DNA of 64,000 bases from Roseateles noduli (GTDB lineage Bacteria; Pseudomonadota; Gammaproteobacteria; Burkholderiales; Burkholderiaceae_C). The DNA lies in NCBI GenBank assembly GCA_002205125.1, contig NIOE01000012.1:1-64000 (forward strand). Direction: 5' to 3'. The notes beneath the pieces are model-generated. The model was given only the letters and a program-made list of their open reading frames with translations, did no database searches and had not been told where the DNA came from. Shown here piece after piece: positions 21,962-31,452 of this stretch. A program made the translations under genes and the position numbers. Each line of letters starts with the position of its first letter. Within the stretch, counting starts at the first letter, position 1.

Positions 21962-24085
21962 TCAGCCGATCACAGGCTGGCCGTCGACGACGATCTTGAA
22001 ATGCATCGTGGGGCTGAGCGTCTGCAGGCGATTCATCAGGCTGCCGTCGATCGGGATCGCCACCTGATCGATCTCGAGCCGATCGAAGGCGTCCAGCCGG
22101 ATCTCCAGCGTCTTCACGTCGAGCGCGCTCAGCGTGCGCGCCGTGAGCATGATCGTGTTGGCTTCGCCGTTGTCCATCCAGATCTGTTCGAGGTGCTTGA
22201 AGCCTCCGGTGAACGCCGTCAGGTCAAGCGTCGCGTTTCCGGAGACATACAGCGTGTCATGGCCCTGCAGACCGTCGATGCGCTTCAGGTCCTGCTCGCC
22301 GGAGTAGGTGAGGACGTCGGCCTGCACCGTGCCGATCAGGTTCTGCAGGGAGGGGGTGCTGTTGTCCTTGGCGAGGTAGACGAGGAATTCGTTGTACATC
22401 GCCTGCTGGAAATAGGTGCGATCCGGTGAACCGTCATGCGAGGCGAGACGCCAGGAGGATGTCGTCGAGAACTCGACCGGCGTGCTGCCCGATCCATGGG
22501 AGGCCACACGAAGCCCATTCTGGAAAATGACCTCCGGGGCATCCGTGTAATTGAGCGCCGCACTGCCAGCGCCACGGTTGTCGCCGTGAATCTCGAAGGT
22601 CATGACATTGGCTCTGTCGATGAGCGCCTCGGGCGAACCTGGTTTCCAGGTCAACCGATGCGAAATCGGGCTCCTGACGTCGAAGTCGACCCCCGCTGGT
22701 CCTGGATAGTGGACGCTCAAACGTCCCAGCCCCTGCTCGCCCAGGTTGAACAAGGTGCCAAGCTGCGTGCCCTCGCTCTGCACGTTGGCGTAGATCACCG
22801 CGCTGCGCCAATCGGCGGCGGTCTCGCCATTCGCCGTCATCGTGTCGAAATTCTCGCCATTGCGGCCAGCGTTGAAACTGATGGCCGCGGAGCCGTCCGC
22901 CCGGGTGACGATCTTGCCGCCGTCGACGATGACGCCCTGCTCGGCAGGTACCGGCGCTGTCATGTCCCGCGAATGGCCGGACTGGTCGTACCAACGCGTC
23001 ACGAAGCCTTTGCTGTCAGTGCCGCGTCCGACGAAGTTCAGCAGCGCCTCGCGATCGAATTGCCCGTGCGCGTCGAAACCGATGTCGGTCTCCTTGCTGT
23101 CGGACGATCGACGCACGCGGATCGCCGAACCCTGCAGTTCCGGATTCAAGTCCCGCAAGCCGTAGGCCGCCTGCAGGCGCGTGACGTCGACCTCATGGAT
23201 CGTGCCGGTCCCTTCCGCGCGATACAGCGTTCCCCCGATCGGATCGGAGAGCTTGACCAACACCTCCTCGTCGGTCTCCCGCAGGTAATCGCCGTTGACC
23301 TGCAGACGGACAAGCTGCTGGGCTTCTCCTGCCTTGAAAGACGCGCTCCCTGTCAGTACGCCGGTCAGATCGTCTGCGGCCACCGAGCTCTTGTCCGCCT
23401 GGACAGAGAAACGCACCGAGCCCGTCTGGTTCAGGTCTCCCGAGCGTTGAACGAGGAAGACCAGCTCGCGCGTGCCGGTCGTGTCTTCGATGACGTGGGC
23501 GTTCGACAGGGAGAAGATGGCAGGCCCGGGCAGGACGGGCTCAACGGGCTTCTCCGGTGTGAGGGGCTCGATGGGCTCGACCGGAGTCACCGGCGTGGTG
23601 GGATCGACAGGCTTGACCGGAGTCACCGGTGCGATGGGATCGACAGGCTTGACCGGGGTCACCGGCCTGATGGGCTCGACGGGCTTGACGGGCTTGACCG
23701 GAGCGACTGGTGTGACGGGGTCAACGGGCTTGCCGGGAGCTATCGGCGTGATGGGCTCGACAGGTTTGGCTGGTGTCAGGGGCTTCGGCGATGGCATCGT
23801 CTGAGCCTTGGTGCCCGCGCCGACTGCCACCGCCCCGATCAGACCGACGATCCCCAACCCGACGCCCGCCGCCGACAGCGAAGGCGCCTCGGGCAACGCC
23901 GCCTCGTCCGCCGTCGGCGAGGCGGCGTTGTCCCCTGCGGTGACGTCGTCCGGCACGGGATGCTCCGCCCGGGACGTCACAGCCTCGTCGCTGTCGCGGC
24001 GGCGGCGTCGTGGCGGTTGCGGTGCAGGAGCAGACTTCGATTCCAAGGAGCGCATGAACGTGATTCGCAGGAAGTGGATGAACAC
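21962..24085 (-). CDS. Surface protein: Pro/Val repeats, Calx-beta, AbfB-like domain
   Basis: A 707-residue predicted surface or secreted protein. Residues 25-35 are basic (PPRRRRR) and 69-92 form a Gly/Ala/Val hydrophobic segment ([20 protein letters not shown]). Residues 100-190 are a rigid stalk of Pro-Val-x-Pro repeats ([13 protein letters not shown]). A Calx-beta-like region follows ([20 protein letters not shown] onward), then a region like the GH54/AbfB-type lectin fold ([34 protein letters not shown]), and a C-terminal module ([20 protein letters not shown]) as in type I-secreted adhesins. No RTX calcium repeats or LPXTG. The GTG at 24085 has GGAGG immediately adjacent; an ATG at 24055 is a real alternative. 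Likely an adhesin, function inferred. Confidence 0.75.
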   Translation of the reverse strand: MFIHFLRITFMRSLESKSAPAPQPPRRRRRDSDEAVTSRAEHPVPDDVTAGDNAASPTADEAALPEAPSLSAAGVGLGIVGLIGAVAVGAGTKAQTMPSPKPLTPAKPVEPITPIAPGKPVDPVTPVAPVKPVKPVEPIRPVTPVKPVDPIAPVTPVKPVDPTTPVTPVEPIEPLTPEKPVEPVLPGPAIFSLSNAHVIEDTTGTRELVFLVQRSGDLNQTGSVRFSVQADKSSVAADDLTGVLTGSASFKAGEAQQLVRLQVNGDYLRETDEEVLVKLSDPIGGTLYRAEGTGTIHEVDVTRLQAAYGLRDLNPELQGSAIRVRRSSDSKETDIGFDAHGQFDREALLNFVGRGTDSKGFVTRWYDQSGHSRDMTAPVPAEQGVIVDGGKIVTRADGSAAISFNAGRNGENFDTMTANGETAADWRSAVIYANVQSEGTQLGTLFNLGEQGLGRLSVHYPGPAGVDFDVRSPISHRLTWKPGSPEALIDRANVMTFEIHGDNRGAGSAALNYTDAPEVIFQNGLRVASHGSGSTPVEFSTTSSWRLASHDGSPDRTYFQQAMYNEFLVYLAKDNSTPSLQNLIGTVQADVLTYSGEQDLKRIDGLQGHDTLYVSGNATLDLTAFTGGFKHLEQIWMDNGEANTIMLTARTLSALDVKTLEIRLDAFDRLEIDQVAIPIDGSLMNRLQTLSPTMHFKIVVDGQPVIG
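23540..23790. repeat. Degenerate tandem repeats encoding Pro/Val stalk
   Basis: Imperfect direct repeats of about 18-42 bases, based on units like GGCTTGACCGGAGTCACCGG and GGGATCGACAGGC, encode the PV(T/K)PV(K/D)P stalk of the surface protein. Two of the longer units are nearly identical, suggesting recent slippage or unequal exchange and possible length variation between strains. Confidence 0.75.
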
Positions 24086-24214
24086 CCTCCACTGTGCTGG
24101 GACATCCGTCCTCGCGGAATTGCTCCGATGCGCCGACCGGCCTGCGCCAAGCCCCAGTCGACATGGCGCGGCAGGTCCTTTGGGTAGGGCGTGTCCCTGT
24201 CCTGAACGCCGGGC

Positions 24215-24880
24215 TCAAGCGGTCTTCGGCGGCCAGTGTTTTGCGCAGACCTCGGCGACCTGCGGCGTCGCCTCGATGCGCTGGAGCAGCGCGAAGAACT
24301 CCGGGCGGTTCGCCTCCAGGTGCTTCCGCGATCCCGACCACTTCGACACGATCACCGCCATCGCGTCGAGCGCCCCCGGCTTCGCGCCGCTCAGCCACGG
24401 CCGGCCGGGGAACATGTCCGCGAAGGCTTCCCAGTGCCTGTGCAGCCGCGCCTTGGTGCCGGCGACGATGGCCTCGCGGTCGTCCTTGTCCGTGCGGGTG
24501 GAGTAGCGCTCCGGGTAGTCGATGATGCTGATGCAGCTGTAGCAGTTGGCCGCGATGTAGACGAGGCCGCGCAGGATCTGGTCGCGGCGCTGTGCGTCGT
24601 CGCCGAGCAGTCCGGCCTCGGGGAAGCGCAGGCCGAGGTGCATCAGGATGGCACCGCTTTCGGTGAGCACCTCGCCCTCGGGCGTGCGCAGCGTCGGGAT
24701 CTGCATCAACGGGTTGAGCGCGCGCAGCGCGTCCTGCTCCGACGCGTTCTCCCACGAGGACGCATGCACGGTGCGGTACTCCTGACCGCACCAGCGCAGG
24801 CCGATCTCGACGATCGCCGAGCCGGAGCCCTGGGTGCCGTAGAGGACGTAGCCGGAAGTCGAAGGGGAGGCGGTCATCAC
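24215..24880 (-). CDS. Glutathione S-transferase family protein
   Basis: A 221-residue GST-like protein: N-terminal thioredoxin fold (YVLYGTQGSGSAIVEIGLRW) with the IPTLRTPEGEVLTESGAIL segment carrying the cis-Pro and the glutathione gamma-Glu contact (ES), then an all-helical C-terminal domain (ANCYSCISIIDYPERY onward). The region after the first strand has GSGS in place of a clear catalytic Ser/Cys/Tyr, so activity is uncertain. It lies 50 bases downstream of the M48 peptidase gene in the same direction. Confidence 0.8.
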   Translation of the reverse strand: MMTASPSTSGYVLYGTQGSGSAIVEIGLRWCGQEYRTVHASSWENASEQDALRALNPLMQIPTLRTPEGEVLTESGAILMHLGLRFPEAGLLGDDAQRRDQILRGLVYIAANCYSCISIIDYPERYSTRTDKDDREAIVAGTKARLHRHWEAFADMFPGRPWLSGAKPGALDAMAVIVSKWSGSRKHLEANRPEFFALLQRIEATPQVAEVCAKHWPPKTA

Positions 24881-24930
24881 GATCTCCGCGAAAGTGGAGC
24901 GGAGAGTGTAGGAGCGCCCGCCGACGGGCC

Positions 24931-26052
24931 TCAGCGTTCGAAGAACCGCATCCGCTCCTCGTCCGCCGGATGCGAGTTGAAGGCGATGCGCAGCAGCGCG
25001 TCGGCGCCCGCCTTGGCCTGTTCACCGACGTCGCGGCCAAGGCTCTTCGGCTCGGAAGCGCGGTCGGCGCGCGTCTGCGCGGAGCGCTTCGATCGCCAGT
25101 CGCCGATGCGCTCGAACAGCACCAGCATCGCGCGCGGCGACCGGCCGCTGTCGATGAGCAGCCGCTTCGCCTGCGCATCAGCCGCGCGTTCGAAGTCGCG
25201 CGAGTAGCTCGCCTGCATCAGCACCGCCGGCGCACCCGCGAGCAGGCTCGAGAAATCGCCGATCGCGACACCGAGCAGACCGCCCATCAGGCTGGCCCGC
25301 ATCGTGAGCCGCAGACCGTGCTGCTCGCGCACGTGTCCCAGCTCGTGCGCCAGCACGCCGAGCACCGCGTCGGGCTCGTCGCCCAGCAGCTTCAGCAACT
25401 CGTCGGTGACGACGATGTGACCGCCCGGCAGCGCGAACGCGTTCGGCCCGAGGCGCTGGTTCGCGTCGCGGAAATGCAGTTCGTACGTCGTCGCCTCGCC
25501 GGGCTGGCTCGCGACCATCGCGGCGAAGCGCTCGCGCCATTGCTGCTGTTCGTGCGCCGGAACCTGGCTCGGCTTGAGCAGCAGGCTGTCGATCTGCTCC
25601 ATCGCGCCGTCGCCGATCGACTGCTCGATGGAGGCGGGCAGATGCCGCGCGATCACGTCCGCGGCAGCCGGCACGCCCCAGTGCCAGGTCGCGCCGCCGA
25701 CGGCCACGACGACCGCCAGCGCGACGATCGAATGCCGCCAGCTGGAGAACCATCGCACCGCGAGTCCGCCGCCGAGGCCGCGACCCTGCGTCGAGGCGTC
25801 CGCCCACGCGTCCCAGTCGGCGGCGTCCTTGGCCATCAGCACGCCGCCGTCGGGCAGCTGCGCCTGCCGCTGGCCGTGGCGCGTGCGCTCCGGCCATTGC
25901 ACCTGGCGGATCGGATAGCGCCGCTCGACGCCCGCGAGGTCCTGGTCATGGACGACCAGCTGCTCGCGCTCCAGCCAGAGCCGGACCGGCCGCGCGCGGG
26001 CGCTGCGGCCGTCGAACCAGTCCGCCTGCAGCGTCGCCGGTCCGTCCGCCAT
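24931..26052 (-). CDS. M48-family membrane metallopeptidase
   Basis: A 373-residue zinc peptidase of the HtpX/BepA/Oma1 superfamily. The HELGH zinc motif is at 236-240 with the third ligand glutamate in RDFERAADAQA. One membrane segment spans about residues 108-125 (HSIVALAVVVAVGGATWHW); the catalytic domain is expected outside the cytosol. It is coupled to the upstream DUF898 membrane protein gene (TGATG; stop and start share one base); a GTG one codon earlier is an alternative start. This M48-DUF898 pairing recurs in proteobacteria. Role: probably envelope protein quality control, inferred. Confidence 0.87.
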   Translation of the reverse strand: MADGPATLQADWFDGRSARARPVRLWLEREQLVVHDQDLAGVERRYPIRQVQWPERTRHGQRQAQLPDGGVLMAKDAADWDAWADASTQGRGLGGGLAVRWFSSWRHSIVALAVVVAVGGATWHWGVPAAADVIARHLPASIEQSIGDGAMEQIDSLLLKPSQVPAHEQQQWRERFAAMVASQPGEATTYELHFRDANQRLGPNAFALPGGHIVVTDELLKLLGDEPDAVLGVLAHELGHVREQHGLRLTMRASLMGGLLGVAIGDFSSLLAGAPAVLMQASYSRDFERAADAQAKRLLIDSGRSPRAMLVLFERIGDWRSKRSAQTRADRASEPKSLGRDVGEQAKAGADALLRIAFNSHPADEERMRFFER

Positions 26053-27248
26053 CACAGACCCATGTCGATGCCGAAGAAGTCACCCGCGAGGTCGCCCGCG
26101 GCGTCCTGCGACGCGCTTTCCTGACCGGCCACCCAGGTTTCCGGATCGCCGTCCATCGTCAGGCTCACCGCCTCCAGGCGCAGTCGCGCGGTGTTCACCG
26201 CCGCGAACGGCCGGTACAGGCCGAGCGTCACCGCCGTCAGCAGCCAGTTCTTCAGCGTGAGCTTGGCCAGCGCGACGAAGCGCAGCTGGCTGGTGAACGA
26301 CAGGTCGTCGGTCGTCGTGCGGTTCCAGAGCAGGTTCTGGAAGCGTGCGGTGAAGAACGAACCCACCACGGTGAAGATCAGCAGGTAGATCAGGCCCATC
26401 GACACGAACATCGACACCATCAGCGCCACCTGGGACTTGCCCAGGAAGATGCTGATGCCCGACATCAGCATCGTCACGATCGTGCCGCCCAGGACCACGA
26501 GCAGGCCGATGCCCGCACCCTTGAGGCACAGCCAGTACACGCTGCCCGCGCCCAGCTCCAGCTCACCCTGCTGGGCCGCGATGCGGTAGCCGTTGTGCTG
26601 GTAGCGCTTGATCCCGGTCATGACCCACGGCGCGACCAGCGCCATCAGCAGCGTCGCGGCGATGACCAGCCACTCGACGGCGCCGAACTGCGGCTTGCCG
26701 TTGGCGGACAGGTCGGCGCGACCCGCGATCGCCTGGGCGGTGAGGACGATGCCCGACATCACCCAGATCGGCAGCACCGGCAGGTAGGCGCCCTTGAGCG
26801 TGCCGACGAATCCGAATCTCAGCCCGCGCCAGCCGGTGTTGCCCAGCCGGAACTGCATGCCCGCGCGCCACAGCGCCGGCCAGATCGCGGCCATCACGCC
26901 GAAGGCCACCAGCCCCGCCAGCGGCGAGAAATGGCCCGCCGCCGAGTACGTGCCCATCAGCACCACCAGCAGCAGATGGCCGCGGAACATCTTCCACGGA
27001 TCGCCGTGGAAGGACAGCGCGTGGCCGTCGATCAGCGTGTTGGCGTAGAAGTAGCGGATGCGCCGCGCCTTCGCGAACGGCCAGTACAGGCTGGCCGTGA
27101 CGATCGTCAACAGCAGGTTGACGATCCAGATCCGGAAGTATTCGCTGCCCGATCCGGTGAACTGGATCTCGAGCTTGCGCTTGCGGTACTCCGACAACGG
27201 CCATCCGGTCAAACCGACGGACGTCGCCCCCTCCTCGTGCTGCTGCAT
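26052..27248 (-). CDS. DUF898 (YjgN-type) polytopic membrane protein
   Basis: A 398-residue inner-membrane protein of the DUF898/YjgN family, with about eight hydrophobic helices (for example FRIWIVNLLLTIVTASLYWP and GIGLLVVLGGTIVTMLMSG). The family signature of a short aromatic N-terminus, then TASLYWPFAKARRIRYFYANT, and a second copy ending VTLGLYRPFAAVNTARLRLE, is visible as an internal repeat. The ATG at 27248 has GAGAGGGA upstream. It is translationally coupled to the M48 peptidase gene, so they probably form one membrane complex. Function is unknown. Confidence 0.85.
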   Translation of the reverse strand: MQQHEEGATSVGLTGWPLSEYRKRKLEIQFTGSGSEYFRIWIVNLLLTIVTASLYWPFAKARRIRYFYANTLIDGHALSFHGDPWKMFRGHLLLVVLMGTYSAAGHFSPLAGLVAFGVMAAIWPALWRAGMQFRLGNTGWRGLRFGFVGTLKGAYLPVLPIWVMSGIVLTAQAIAGRADLSANGKPQFGAVEWLVIAATLLMALVAPWVMTGIKRYQHNGYRIAAQQGELELGAGSVYWLCLKGAGIGLLVVLGGTIVTMLMSGISIFLGKSQVALMVSMFVSMGLIYLLIFTVVGSFFTARFQNLLWNRTTTDDLSFTSQLRFVALAKLTLKNWLLTAVTLGLYRPFAAVNTARLRLEAVSLTMDGDPETWVAGQESASQDAAGDLAGDFFGIDMGL

Positions 27249-27499
27249 GGATTCCCTCTCTCTGATGCTGTCTTGTCGTTCTCGTGGCCGGTCTCCTGGG
27301 GAGCCGGTCCGTCTCGTGGGCGCACCGCTTGCCTGATGCACCGTCGTCGGACCCTCGTCCGCGACCCCGCATTCAGGCGGGGCGGGCGGGAGTGTGCGTC
27401 ACCGGCCCAAGGGACGGCAATACACCCAAATGAGGGCCGCGCCACTGTCGCTTCCGGGAGTCAGTCTCCAAAGTCGACTCGCTAGAATCCCCCGACACC

Positions 27500-28132
27500 A
27501 TGAAGCTCATCGGATCCCTCCCCAGCCCCTACGTCCGCAAGGTCCGCATCGTCATGGCGGAAAAGAAGCTCGACTACCAGTTCGAGCTGGAAGACGTCTG
27601 GGGCAGCGACAACATCCTCAAGATCAACCCGCTCGGCAAGGTGCCGTGCCTGGTCATGGAGGGGCAGGATTCGATCACTGGCGCGGTGTTCGATTCGCGT
27701 GTCATCGTCGAGTACGTCGACACGCTGTCGCCGGTGGGCCGCCTGATCCCCGAGCGCGGTCGCGAACGCTGCGAGGTGCGCACCTGGGAAGCGCTGGCCG
27801 ACGGCCTGATCGACGCCTGCGTCGCCGCACGCCTGGAACACACCTGGTCCGGCCGCGCCCCGGCCGAGCGCAGCGAGGCCTGGGTGGAACGCCAGATGAA
27901 CAAGGTCCTGGCCTCGCTGCAGGCGATGGCCAACGGGCTGGGCGAGAAGAACTGGTGCTCCGGCAACCACTTCACGCTGGCCGACATCGCGCTGGGCTGC
28001 GCGCTGGGCTACCTGGACTTCCGCTTCGCCGAGATCGACTGGCGCGCCGCGCATCCCAACCTCGCCAAGCACTTCGACAAGCTCATGACGCGTCAGAGCT
28101 TCCAGGACACGGTGCCGCCCGCGAGCACCTGA
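27500..28132 (+). CDS. Glutathione S-transferase, YibF-like
   Basis: A 210-residue GST with N-terminal MKLIGSLPSPYVRKVRI; the Ser-Pro-Tyr motif places a serine at the catalytic position as in YibF and related bacterial GSTs. INPLGKVPCLV carries the cis-Pro and VFDSRVIVEYVD the Asp-Ser glutathione contact. The C-terminal helical domain ends with HFTLADIALGCALGYLDFR, a conserved folding motif. It is monocistronic, divergent from the DUF898 gene with about 250 bases between. Physiological substrate not known. Confidence 0.88.
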   Translation: MKLIGSLPSPYVRKVRIVMAEKKLDYQFELEDVWGSDNILKINPLGKVPCLVMEGQDSITGAVFDSRVIVEYVDTLSPVGRLIPERGRERCEVRTWEALADGLIDACVAARLEHTWSGRAPAERSEAWVERQMNKVLASLQAMANGLGEKNWCSGNHFTLADIALGCALGYLDFRFAEIDWRAAHPNLAKHFDKLMTRQSFQDTVPPAST

Positions 28133-28246
28133 TCCGCTGACTTCCCGCCGACATTTCCAACTGGGCTCACAATCGTCTGGTCCGGCGGGGATCGATCCTG
28201 ATCGCCGCCGTCCTGATATTCCATTGACGGATCCCGGGAGGATTGG

Positions 28247-30118
28247 ATGGGTGTGAAGCGGGTGTTGGCGCCGGTCGGGCGCTTCTTTGGTGGCATCTGG
28301 TGGTTCCTGAACGGCACGCGGCGCGTGGTGTTCACGCTCCTGTTCTGGGTGATCCTGATCGCCCTGATCTGGGCGGCGGTGCATGGCGGCAAGCCCTTGC
28401 AGGACAAGACGACGCTGGTGCTGGACATCCGCGGGGATGTCGTCGAGCAGTTCTCCGGCTCGCCGCGCGAGCAGGCGATCGCGCAGATCAAGGGCGAGGC
28501 GCGCGCCCAGACGCGGCTGCGCGACATCCTGCGCGCGCTGGACGCGGCGGCCAAGGACGATCACATCGTGCAGGTCGTGCTCAACCTGGACCAGTTCGGC
28601 AGCGCCACGCCGGCCGCACTTCATGAGATCGAAGCCGCGCTGACCCGCTTCAAGGCCAGCAAGAAGCCGGTGGTCGCCGCCGGACTGGCCTTCGACCAGC
28701 GCTCGTACTACCTCGCGGCGCAGGCCACCGAGGTCTACGTCCACCCGATGGGCGGCGTGATGATCGAAGGCTACGGCCGCTACCGCAACTACTACAAGGA
28801 CGCGCTGGACCGCGTGGGCATCTCGCCCAACGTGCTGCGCGTGGGCACCTACAAGAACGCCGTCGAGCCCTACTTCGCCAACGGCCCGTCGCCCGCGACG
28901 ATGGAGGCCGACGCCTATCTGTACGACGAGCTGTGGGCCCGTTACCAGACCGGGGTCGAGGCGGCGCGCAAGCTGCCCAAGGGATCCATCCAGCGCGCGA
29001 TCGACGAACTGCCCGAACGCCTGAAGGCCGTGGGCGGCGATCCCGGCAAGTTCGTGCTGGCCGAGAAGCTGGTCGACGGCCTGAAGACCGAGGACGAGGT
29101 CGAGGCGTTGCTCGAGAAGCGCGGCGCCAAGGACGAGAAGCGCCTGCGCCAGATCGGCCTGGGCGCCTATGTCGCGCAGCTGCCGCCCAAGCTGCCCAAG
29201 CCCGAGGGGCAGGTCGGCGTGATCGTGGCCGAAGGCGAGATCGTCGACGGCAGTGCCGGGCCGGGCAAGATCGGCGGCGAGTCGATGTCCAAGCTGATCC
29301 GCCAGGCGCGCGAGGACGAGAAGATCAAGGCCGTCGTGCTGCGCGTGAATTCGCCGGGCGGCAGCGCCTTCGCCTCCGAGCTGGTCAGACGCGAGCTGGA
29401 ACTGACGCGCGCGGTCGGCAAGCCGGTCGTCGTGTCCATGGGCGGTGTGGCGGCCTCGGGCGGGTACTGGATCTCGATGTCGTCCGACGAGGTGATCGCC
29501 GACGCGTCGACGATCACCGGTTCGATCGGCGTGTTCGGCATGCTGCCCACCGGCGAGAAGCTGCTGGACAAGCTGTCCATCCACACCGGCGGCTACGCGA
29601 CGACCTGGCTGGCCAACGGCTATGACCCGCGGCGTCCACTGGATCCGCGCATGGCGCAGGTGGTGCAGTCGTCCATCGAGCACATCTACGCCGACTTCAC
29701 CGGCAAGGCAGCGCAGGCGCGCAAGAAGTCCGCGCAGCAGATCGACGCCGTCGGTCAGGGCCGCGTGTGGACGGGCTCGCAGGCGCTGGCGCGCGGGCTG
29801 GTCGACCGCAACGGCCTGCTGGCCGACGCGATCGCCAGCGCCGCCAAGCGCGCCAAGCTCGGCGACGATCCGACGGTGCGTTACGTCGAACCCGACCGCA
29901 GCACGGTCGATCGTCTGCTGACGAGCATGGGCGACGCGGCGGCGCCGTCGCTGCGCGGCATGGTGATGCACGCGCTGGGCGGCATTCCGGCGGTGCCGGC
30001 GCCCTTGCGCGAAGCGCAGGTCGACATCACCTGGCTGGCCGAACAGGCCGAGGCCGGTCCCGCGGGTTCCAAGCCGCCGGTGCGGGCGATCGTCCACTGC
30101 CTCTGCACGGCACCGTAG
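28247..30118 (+). CDS. sppA: Signal peptide peptidase SppA, long (67-kDa) type
   Basis: A 623-residue inner-membrane serine protease degrading cleaved signal peptides. One membrane helix at about 27-46 anchors a tandem ClpP-like fold. The catalytic dyad is visible: Lys203 in RVGTYKNAVEPYF from the N-terminal half and Ser404 in GGVAASGGYW from the C-terminal half, matching E. coli SppA. NSPGGS forms the oxyanion region. ATG at 28247 follows GGGAGGA. The long form, rather than the short Bacillus type, is as expected for proteobacteria. Its stop is only about 15 bases upstream of the metX riboswitch. Confidence 0.93.
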   Translation: MGVKRVLAPVGRFFGGIWWFLNGTRRVVFTLLFWVILIALIWAAVHGGKPLQDKTTLVLDIRGDVVEQFSGSPREQAIAQIKGEARAQTRLRDILRALDAAAKDDHIVQVVLNLDQFGSATPAALHEIEAALTRFKASKKPVVAAGLAFDQRSYYLAAQATEVYVHPMGGVMIEGYGRYRNYYKDALDRVGISPNVLRVGTYKNAVEPYFANGPSPATMEADAYLYDELWARYQTGVEAARKLPKGSIQRAIDELPERLKAVGGDPGKFVLAEKLVDGLKTEDEVEALLEKRGAKDEKRLRQIGLGAYVAQLPPKLPKPEGQVGVIVAEGEIVDGSAGPGKIGGESMSKLIRQAREDEKIKAVVLRVNSPGGSAFASELVRRELELTRAVGKPVVVSMGGVAASGGYWISMSSDEVIADASTITGSIGVFGMLPTGEKLLDKLSIHTGGYATTWLANGYDPRRPLDPRMAQVVQSSIEHIYADFTGKAAQARKKSAQQIDAVGQGRVWTGSQALARGLVDRNGLLADAIASAAKRAKLGDDPTVRYVEPDRSTVDRLLTSMGDAAAPSLRGMVMHALGGIPAVPAPLREAQVDITWLAEQAEAGPAGSKPPVRAIVHCLCTAP

Positions 30119-30119
30119 C

Positions 30120-30187
30120 TATACTCCCCGCCGATGGCGCCGATTTGTCCGGCTTGCGGGCGCCCAAGAAATGCAGCTAAAGAGGGA
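30120..30187 (+). promoter_or_regulatory. SAM-II (SAM-alpha) riboswitch with -10 box, metX leader
   Basis: The segment 30135-30187 matches the SAM-II fold: P1 arms GGCGCC (30136-30141 and 30159-30164), a loop with GAUUUGUCCGG, then the A-rich strand and the invariant AGCUAAAGAGGG that closes the H-type pseudoknot. It aligns closely with the crystallised SAM-II RNA, including GAUUU, UUGC and AGCUAAA. A -10 box TATACT (30120-30125) sits about 10 bases before P1, so transcripts should begin at the aptamer. Expected effect: methionine synthesis genes are shut off when S-adenosylmethionine is plentiful. It precedes metX, as is usual for this class. Confidence 0.88.
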
Positions 30188-30207
30188 CACCCGATCCACG
30201 GATCGAG

Positions 30208-30251
30208 ACCCGGTGTTCCGCTTCAAGCAGCGGCGCCGGGTTTTGTTTTTT
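30208..30251 (+). terminator. Intrinsic terminator in the metX leader
   Basis: Stem ACCCGGTG (30208-30215) / CGCCGGGT (30234-30241) encloses a GC-rich inner helix and is followed by an almost unbroken T tract (30241-30251). It lies between the SAM-II aptamer and the metX start, 10 bases before the ATG, so it is most likely the expression platform: ligand-bound aptamer favours termination. Confidence 0.8.
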
Positions 30252-30261
30252 GGGGTGTTCC

Positions 30262-31452
30262 ATGGGATCTGTCGGTGACGTCACACCGCAGCGCTTGTTG
30301 TTCGACGAGCCGCTGAACCTGCGCAGCGGCGCCCGGATCGGCGGGTACGAGTTGATGGTCGAGACCTACGGCCGGCTCAACGAGGACAAGTCCAACGCGG
30401 TGCTGGTCTGCCACGCGCTGAACGCCAGCCACCATGTGGCCGGCACGCATGCCGACGTCGACAAGAGCGAAGGCTGGTGGGACAACCTGATCGGCCCCGG
30501 CAAGCCGCTGGACACGGACCGCTTCTTCGTCATCGGCATCAACAACCTGGGCTCGTGCTTCGGCTCGACCGGGCCGATGCATCTGAACCCGGACACCGGC
30601 CGCGTCTACGGCAAGGACTTCCCCGTCGTCACCGTGCAGGACTGGGTCGACGCGCAGGCGCGCGTGCTGGACCGCTTCGGCATCCAGAAGCTGGCAGCGG
30701 TGCTGGGCGGCTCGCTGGGCGGGATGCAGGCGCTGGACTGGTCGCTGCGGTATCCGGAGCGCATGCGCCACTGCATCGCGGTGGCGACGGCGCCCAACCT
30801 GTCGGCGCAGAACATCGCCTTCAACGAGGTCGCCCGGCGGGCGATCATCACCGACTCGGAGTTCCACGACGGCTTCTTCTACGAGCACGGCGTGGTGCCG
30901 CGCCGTGGCCTGCGGGTGGCGCGGATGATCGGCCACATCACCTACCTGAGCGACGACGTGATGGAGGAGAAGTTCGGCCGCCAGATGCGCTCGGCGGAGC
31001 TGGGGTATTCGACCTCGGACATCGAGTTCCAGATCGAGAGCTACCTGCGCTACCAGGGCGACAAGTTCAGCGAGTACTTCGACGCCAACACCTACCTGCT
31101 GATCACGCGGGCGCTGGACTACTTCGACCCGGCGCGCGAGCACGGCGGCGACCTGAGCCGCACCTTCGCCAGCGCGCTGTGCAAGTTCCTGGTGGTGAGC
31201 TTCACGACGGACTGGCGCTTCTCGCCGGCGCGCTCGCGCGAGATCGTGAAGGCGCTGCTCGACAACAAGCGCGACGTGTCCTACGCCGAGATCGATGCGC
31301 CGCACGGCCACGACGCCTTCCTGCTCGAAGACCCGCGGTATCACGGCGTCCTGCGCGCCTACTTCGACCGCATCGCGAAGGAGCACGAGAAGCCGATGCC
31401 GGGTGGCGCGTGCGCGCCGGTCTCCCACCGTCTGCAGGGAGTGTCGGTATGA
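30262..31452 (+). CDS. metX: Homoserine O-acyltransferase (probably O-succinyltransferase)
   Basis: A 396-residue alpha/beta-hydrolase-fold enzyme acylating homoserine, first committed step of methionine synthesis. Nucleophile Ser151 lies in [13 protein letters not shown]; the acid is in FTTDWRFSP and the histidine in [20 protein letters not shown] is the oxyanion and substrate loop. Proteobacterial MetX encoded with MetW, as here, generally uses succinyl-CoA (MetXS), so acyl specificity is inferred from context. The start at 30262 lies just after the leader terminator. The stop overlaps metW (ATGA). Confidence 0.93.
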   Translation: MGSVGDVTPQRLLFDEPLNLRSGARIGGYELMVETYGRLNEDKSNAVLVCHALNASHHVAGTHADVDKSEGWWDNLIGPGKPLDTDRFFVIGINNLGSCFGSTGPMHLNPDTGRVYGKDFPVVTVQDWVDAQARVLDRFGIQKLAAVLGGSLGGMQALDWSLRYPERMRHCIAVATAPNLSAQNIAFNEVARRAIITDSEFHDGFFYEHGVVPRRGLRVARMIGHITYLSDDVMEEKFGRQMRSAELGYSTSDIEFQIESYLRYQGDKFSEYFDANTYLLITRALDYFDPAREHGGDLSRTFASALCKFLVVSFTTDWRFSPARSREIVKALLDNKRDVSYAEIDAPHGHDAFLLEDPRYHGVLRAYFDRIAKEHEKPMPGGACAPVSHRLQGVSV

